Shown: positions 61,079 to 64,000 of the stretch, one piece after another
How positions within the stretch are numbered: position 1 is the first letter of the stretch
Layout of the letters: every line of letters begins with the position of its first letter
Assembly: GCA_022071955.1 (NCBI GenBank)
Contig: JAJVIM010000013.1
Location: 1 to 64,000, forward strand
Length of the DNA stretch: 64,000 bases
DNA from: Anaerolineae bacterium
GTDB lineage: Bacteria > Chloroflexota > Anaerolineae > 4572-78 > J111
Direction of reading: 5' to 3'
Translations under genes and position numbers: made by a program
The notes under the pieces: model-generated
What the model was told of the DNA's origin: nothing
The model's database searches: none
Seen by the model: the letters and a program-made list of their open reading frames with translations, nothing else

Positions 61079-62035
61079 TCATCCTTCACCCTTTATCCCC
61101 TGGCCCGGCGTGCTTTCCGTTGCATTAACCAATTTGGCCAGCGCCGCCAGTCCTTTTTCGGCCTGCTGCCGCTGTTTATCGAGCAGTTGTTGCCGGGTGT
61201 CCAAATAAGCCAGCAGTTCGGGACAGGCCAACGCCCCGGCGTGCGCCGTCACTGCGGCCATCATTTCGGCGAGCGCGGCCATGCCCCAGGCAAAACCTTC
61301 GCGGGCCACCCAGCCGGCCACCGACTCGGCGGGCGCGCGGCGCTGTTCGGCCTCGCTCAAAAAGTAGGTGGTCACGCCGGTGGCCACATCTTTGTGCCAG
61401 CCAAACAGATCGTTGTGCATTTGGTGCCAGCCGCCCAGCAGATCAACCAGCCGGCCCCACGGTTCGAGCATATCTGGTTGGTCGTGAAAATGGCACACGG
61501 CCGCCAGCGGAATCTTGGCCGCGCACACTTTTTTAGCCGAAATCTGCTGAAACTGGGCCGCATCCAGCCGGGGCGTGCGGGCTTCGGCCATCGCCGATTC
61601 CGCGGATTGGTACCACGTACTCTGAAAATAGGGCCAAAAGGGATGTTCCGGGGCAAAGTAGTTGATGTACGTACACTGAAACTGGGTGTGAAAAAAACCG
61701 AGCGCCGGCAAAAGCTGCGGCTCGTCGGTGCTGTGGCCGTCCATCACATTGTCGATGAGGCGGATGTAGAGGTAGCCGTTGAGGGTAGAGTAGATCAGAT
61801 CAGCTTGCAGCGTTTCATCGATCACGCCATCGAGGCAGTCATCCAGCCACCACGGCAGCAGCAGCGAGGGGAACGCCAGCGGGTGCTGAAAGTAATCCTG
61901 CAACTGATTGGAACCGGCCAACTGCCGCAGCCAGGCCCAAATGTGCGGCGACATCACCGGCATGGCCAGCTCCAGTTCCGCCTCCAGCCGGGACACCGCC
62001 CCGGCAATGAGATTACTCAACGTTGAGTTGTACAT
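61079..62035 (-). CDS. Class I isoprenoid/terpene-synthase-like protein
   Basis: The 318-residue, all-helical product has an aspartate-rich DNVMD (D95-D99, in YIRLIDNVMDGH) and a second metal motif NDLFGWHKD (N208-D216), close to the NSE/DTE triad of class I terpene synthases (N, G for S, D for E). It probably binds Mg2+ and a prenyl diphosphate. The product of the reaction is unknown. Its ATG is 2 bases after the stop of the upstream regulator gene, with the ribosome site GAGGTG inside that gene's end, so the two are tightly coupled. It is homologous to the N-terminal part of the protein at 56832-58712, in which these motifs are lost. Confidence 0.68.
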   Translation of the reverse strand: MYNSTLSNLIAGAVSRLEAELELAMPVMSPHIWAWLRQLAGSNQLQDYFQHPLAFPSLLLPWWLDDCLDGVIDETLQADLIYSTLNGYLYIRLIDNVMDGHSTDEPQLLPALGFFHTQFQCTYINYFAPEHPFWPYFQSTWYQSAESAMAEARTPRLDAAQFQQISAKKVCAAKIPLAAVCHFHDQPDMLEPWGRLVDLLGGWHQMHNDLFGWHKDVATGVTTYFLSEAEQRRAPAESVAGWVAREGFAWGMAALAEMMAAVTAHAGALACPELLAYLDTRQQLLDKQRQQAEKGLAALAKLVNATESTPGQGIKGEG

Positions 62036-62037
62036 TG

Positions 62038-64000
62038 TTACACCTCGTTGGCTAACTGCTGGTAATACGCGGCTCCAATTTCCTCAAAAATTTCGTTGGC
62101 CCGACGCAACTGCCCGGCGCGATCCGGGTGGCCGGCCGGCAGGTGGCGGGCCAGTTCAAAATGAGCCAGCCCGGCGTCAAACGGCATATCGAGCCGGGTG
62201 GCGGCAGTCAGCCCCTTTTGCCACCACTGCCGGGCCGCGCGCTGCCGGCCCGATAACCACTCAAAATTGCCTTGCCACAGCGCCGCGCGCGGTTGACCAA
62301 TGGGGAACACCCGCGCATACCCCCGCAACGATTGGCAGGCTCGCCGCGCCAGCAGTTTGTGGGTAAACTGAAAACTTTTCAAACTGGTCGCAAACAGATT
62401 GTGGCCGGCGACGCAAGCCTCGGTTTCCCACAGGGCCAGCACGGTTTCGGCCAGGTAAGCGTAGCCCGGCAACGACAGGTAGGAGGTGGGCGAGGTGCGG
62501 GCCATCAATTCGATGGCGGCGGCGGCGGTTTGCAGCGCCGCTGCCGGCTGGCCGTGCTGGCCCTGCACCCGCGCCAGCAGCCCGTGCAGGTCGATGCGCA
62601 GGGCCTCGTCAACAATGGGTGAATCATCTTTGGCCAGCAGCGCTTGCAGGGTTTCCAGCGCGGTCAGCGCCTCGGCAAATTTGCCCTGCGGCAGCAGGCA
62701 GTAAACCAAACTGCGCAGCGCCCAGGCCTGGTTGTGGGCGTCGCTGCGGCGCTGGGCCGAAGCATATAAATCGTTGGACAGGCGAACGCTGGCGGCAAAA
62801 CGGCCCTGCAAATATTCGGCGATGGCCAGATTGCCCACGCCGTCATCCCAGCGAGCGTGATCGCCCAGCCGGTCGGCGGCCTCAATCACCTGGCCAAACA
62901 GATGGTTGGTGCGGCTCCAGTTGCCCACGCCGGCGTAATATATGCCGGTGCCCAGCCACACCCAGGTTTTGGCCGGCACGTCATCGATTTTGCGGGTAGC
63001 CTTGATGGCCCGGGTGCAGTACATATGCGCCCAGCGGTGCAGCGGCACAAAGCCGATAATCGCTCCCACGGTGGTGTAGCCGCGGGCCAGCTCCGGCGAC
63101 AGGCCGGCAGCTTCGGCCAGGTTCAGCGAGCGAAACGCGGCGTACAGCGAGGCCAGTGTATCGTTGGCAAAATAGGTGATGGTTACCAGCCCTTCGTAGG
63201 CGCGGGCGGCCTCGAGCAGCGTTTTGCGGTTGGCCGGGGGGTTGGGATTGAACTTGGGCCACAAGCGCCGGATAAACTGGCGGGCGGCCTCGCGGGCCAG
63301 CCCCAGCCCCAACCCCACCGGCGATTGCGGCGCACCAAAATCCAGCAGCGCCAGTCCCTCTACCAAATGGCCGCGGGCCTCGCTGAACTTGACCCAATCC
63401 ACGTAAGCCTGGCCGAGTTTCATTTGCCAGCGGGCGCGCCGCGCCGCCGGGGTTGAGTCATCGGCTTCTTTTTCGGCCAGTTTGATGGCCCGGCCAAAAA
63501 ATTCAACCGCCTCTTCGTTGGCAAAGCGCAGCAGCGCCTGATCACCGGCCAATTCCAGATAGTCCAGCGCCTTGGGCGTTACCTCGGCTTTGCGCCAGTG
63601 GTAAGCCAGCACCGAATAAAATGGCGACAGGTCATCGGCGTAACTGCGCTCGTACCACTCGGCCACGGATTGGTGCAGGGCGCGGCGCTGGGCAAAGAGC
63701 ATCATGTTGTAGGCCACTTCCTGAGTGATATTCTGTTTGAAGGTGTACGCCAGCGACGGCTCCGGCCGGTCCAGTTGGGTAATATCCAGCCGGCCCAGCG
63801 TATCCAGTTGGTCCGACAGGTTGGCTTTTTCAGCGACAATCGGGTGAATATCGTGCAGGGTTATGTATTCAAAGGCGCGACCAATCACACTGGCCACTTT
63901 CAACGTCATCTGCTGCGAAGGCGTCAGCCGGTCGATGCGGCTGGTAATGACGCCCTGAATGGTATCGGGCAGGTTGAGGGTTTGCAGGTCGCTGGCGGCG
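62038..64000 (-). CDS. AAA ATPase/TPR regulator of the cyclase-AAA-TPR family (N-terminus beyond window)
   Basis: Only the C-terminal 650 or so residues are visible; the frame is open to the right edge. It shows the end of the AAA/STAND module (LPDTIQGVITSRIDRLTP, LKVASVIGRAFEY), then TPR-like helical repeats to the stop (ANEV). The same order is seen in the 1320-residue cyclase protein at 21646-25608, with LTEQQKSTLKVASVVGRLF at the matching place. The missing N-terminus may hold class III cyclase domains. Its stop lies 2 bases before the terpene-synthase-like ATG, so it is the upstream gene of the cluster as seen and a candidate regulator. Confidence 0.8.
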   Translation of the reverse strand, partial: AASDLQTLNLPDTIQGVITSRIDRLTPSQQMTLKVASVIGRAFEYITLHDIHPIVAEKANLSDQLDTLGRLDITQLDRPEPSLAYTFKQNITQEVAYNMMLFAQRRALHQSVAEWYERSYADDLSPFYSVLAYHWRKAEVTPKALDYLELAGDQALLRFANEEAVEFFGRAIKLAEKEADDSTPAARRARWQMKLGQAYVDWVKFSEARGHLVEGLALLDFGAPQSPVGLGLGLAREAARQFIRRLWPKFNPNPPANRKTLLEAARAYEGLVTITYFANDTLASLYAAFRSLNLAEAAGLSPELARGYTTVGAIIGFVPLHRWAHMYCTRAIKATRKIDDVPAKTWVWLGTGIYYAGVGNWSRTNHLFGQVIEAADRLGDHARWDDGVGNLAIAEYLQGRFAASVRLSNDLYASAQRRSDAHNQAWALRSLVYCLLPQGKFAEALTALETLQALLAKDDSPIVDEALRIDLHGLLARVQGQHGQPAAALQTAAAAIELMARTSPTSYLSLPGYAYLAETVLALWETEACVAGHNLFATSLKSFQFTHKLLARRACQSLRGYARVFPIGQPRAALWQGNFEWLSGRQRAARQWWQKGLTAATRLDMPFDAGLAHFELARHLPAGHPDRAGQLRRANEIFEEIGAAYYQQLANEV

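Overview
The window is high-GC bacterial chromosome. Gene families and repeat style resemble Chloroflexota (Anaerolineae/Caldilineae-type): cyclase-AAA-TPR regulators, DUF11/C25 secreted proteins, heptamer repeats and GC-rich palindromic intergenic elements, and an NHLP-like small protein. This assignment is inference; no rRNA or tRNA gene was recognised and no marker-gene tree could be run.

Layout. 0.1-3.5 kb: CPBP membrane protease, 2'-5' RNA ligase-like protein, pentapeptide-repeat protein, membrane alpha/beta hydrolase and a histone H1-like protein. 3.5-14.9 kb: ammonia assimilation block on the minus strand, with two glutamate synthase large subunits either side of one small subunit. 14.9-21.4 kb: a long non-coding stretch with a 21-bp repeat array and a 34-codon ORF, then a 1908-residue secreted C25-like (caspase-fold) protease. 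21.6-29.1 kb: a cyclase/AAA/TPR regulator, a secreted protein with two clan-A glycosidase-like domains, and a HicBA toxin-antitoxin pair. 29.2-42.3 kb: purine synthesis, with guaB divergent from purSL-nudix-purQ-purC-purE-purF-purD-purM-(DUF4160-DUF2442)-purN. PurE looks like the class II (AIR carboxylase) type and no purK is present. 42.3-47.6 kb: def, a DJ-1/PfpI protein, a Crp/Fnr regulator, a protoglobin-MoaD-like fusion, tag, a WD40 protein and a small membrane protein. 47.9-51.5 kb: ferrous iron transport, with a DtxR-FeoA-FeoA regulator, split FeoB and a ferredoxin.

51.7-64.0 kb is accessory. It holds a 1700-residue trypsin-NB-ARC-helical repeat STAND protein that looks like a conflict/defence effector. 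After it comes a minus-strand cluster containing a cyclase-family AAA/TPR regulator, a class I isoprenoid-synthase-like protein, a metalloprotease fused to a cyclic-nucleotide-binding domain, a 67-residue NHLP-like putative precursor peptide, and a protein joining a degenerate class I domain to a DxDD class II terpene-cyclase-like domain. This last cluster is the best candidate for an undescribed system.

Repeats are a second theme: three composite palindromic elements with covarying hairpin arms, two kinds of MITE with target duplications, and heptamer arrays that have entered coding sequences in frame (gltB, purL twice, purF N-terminus).
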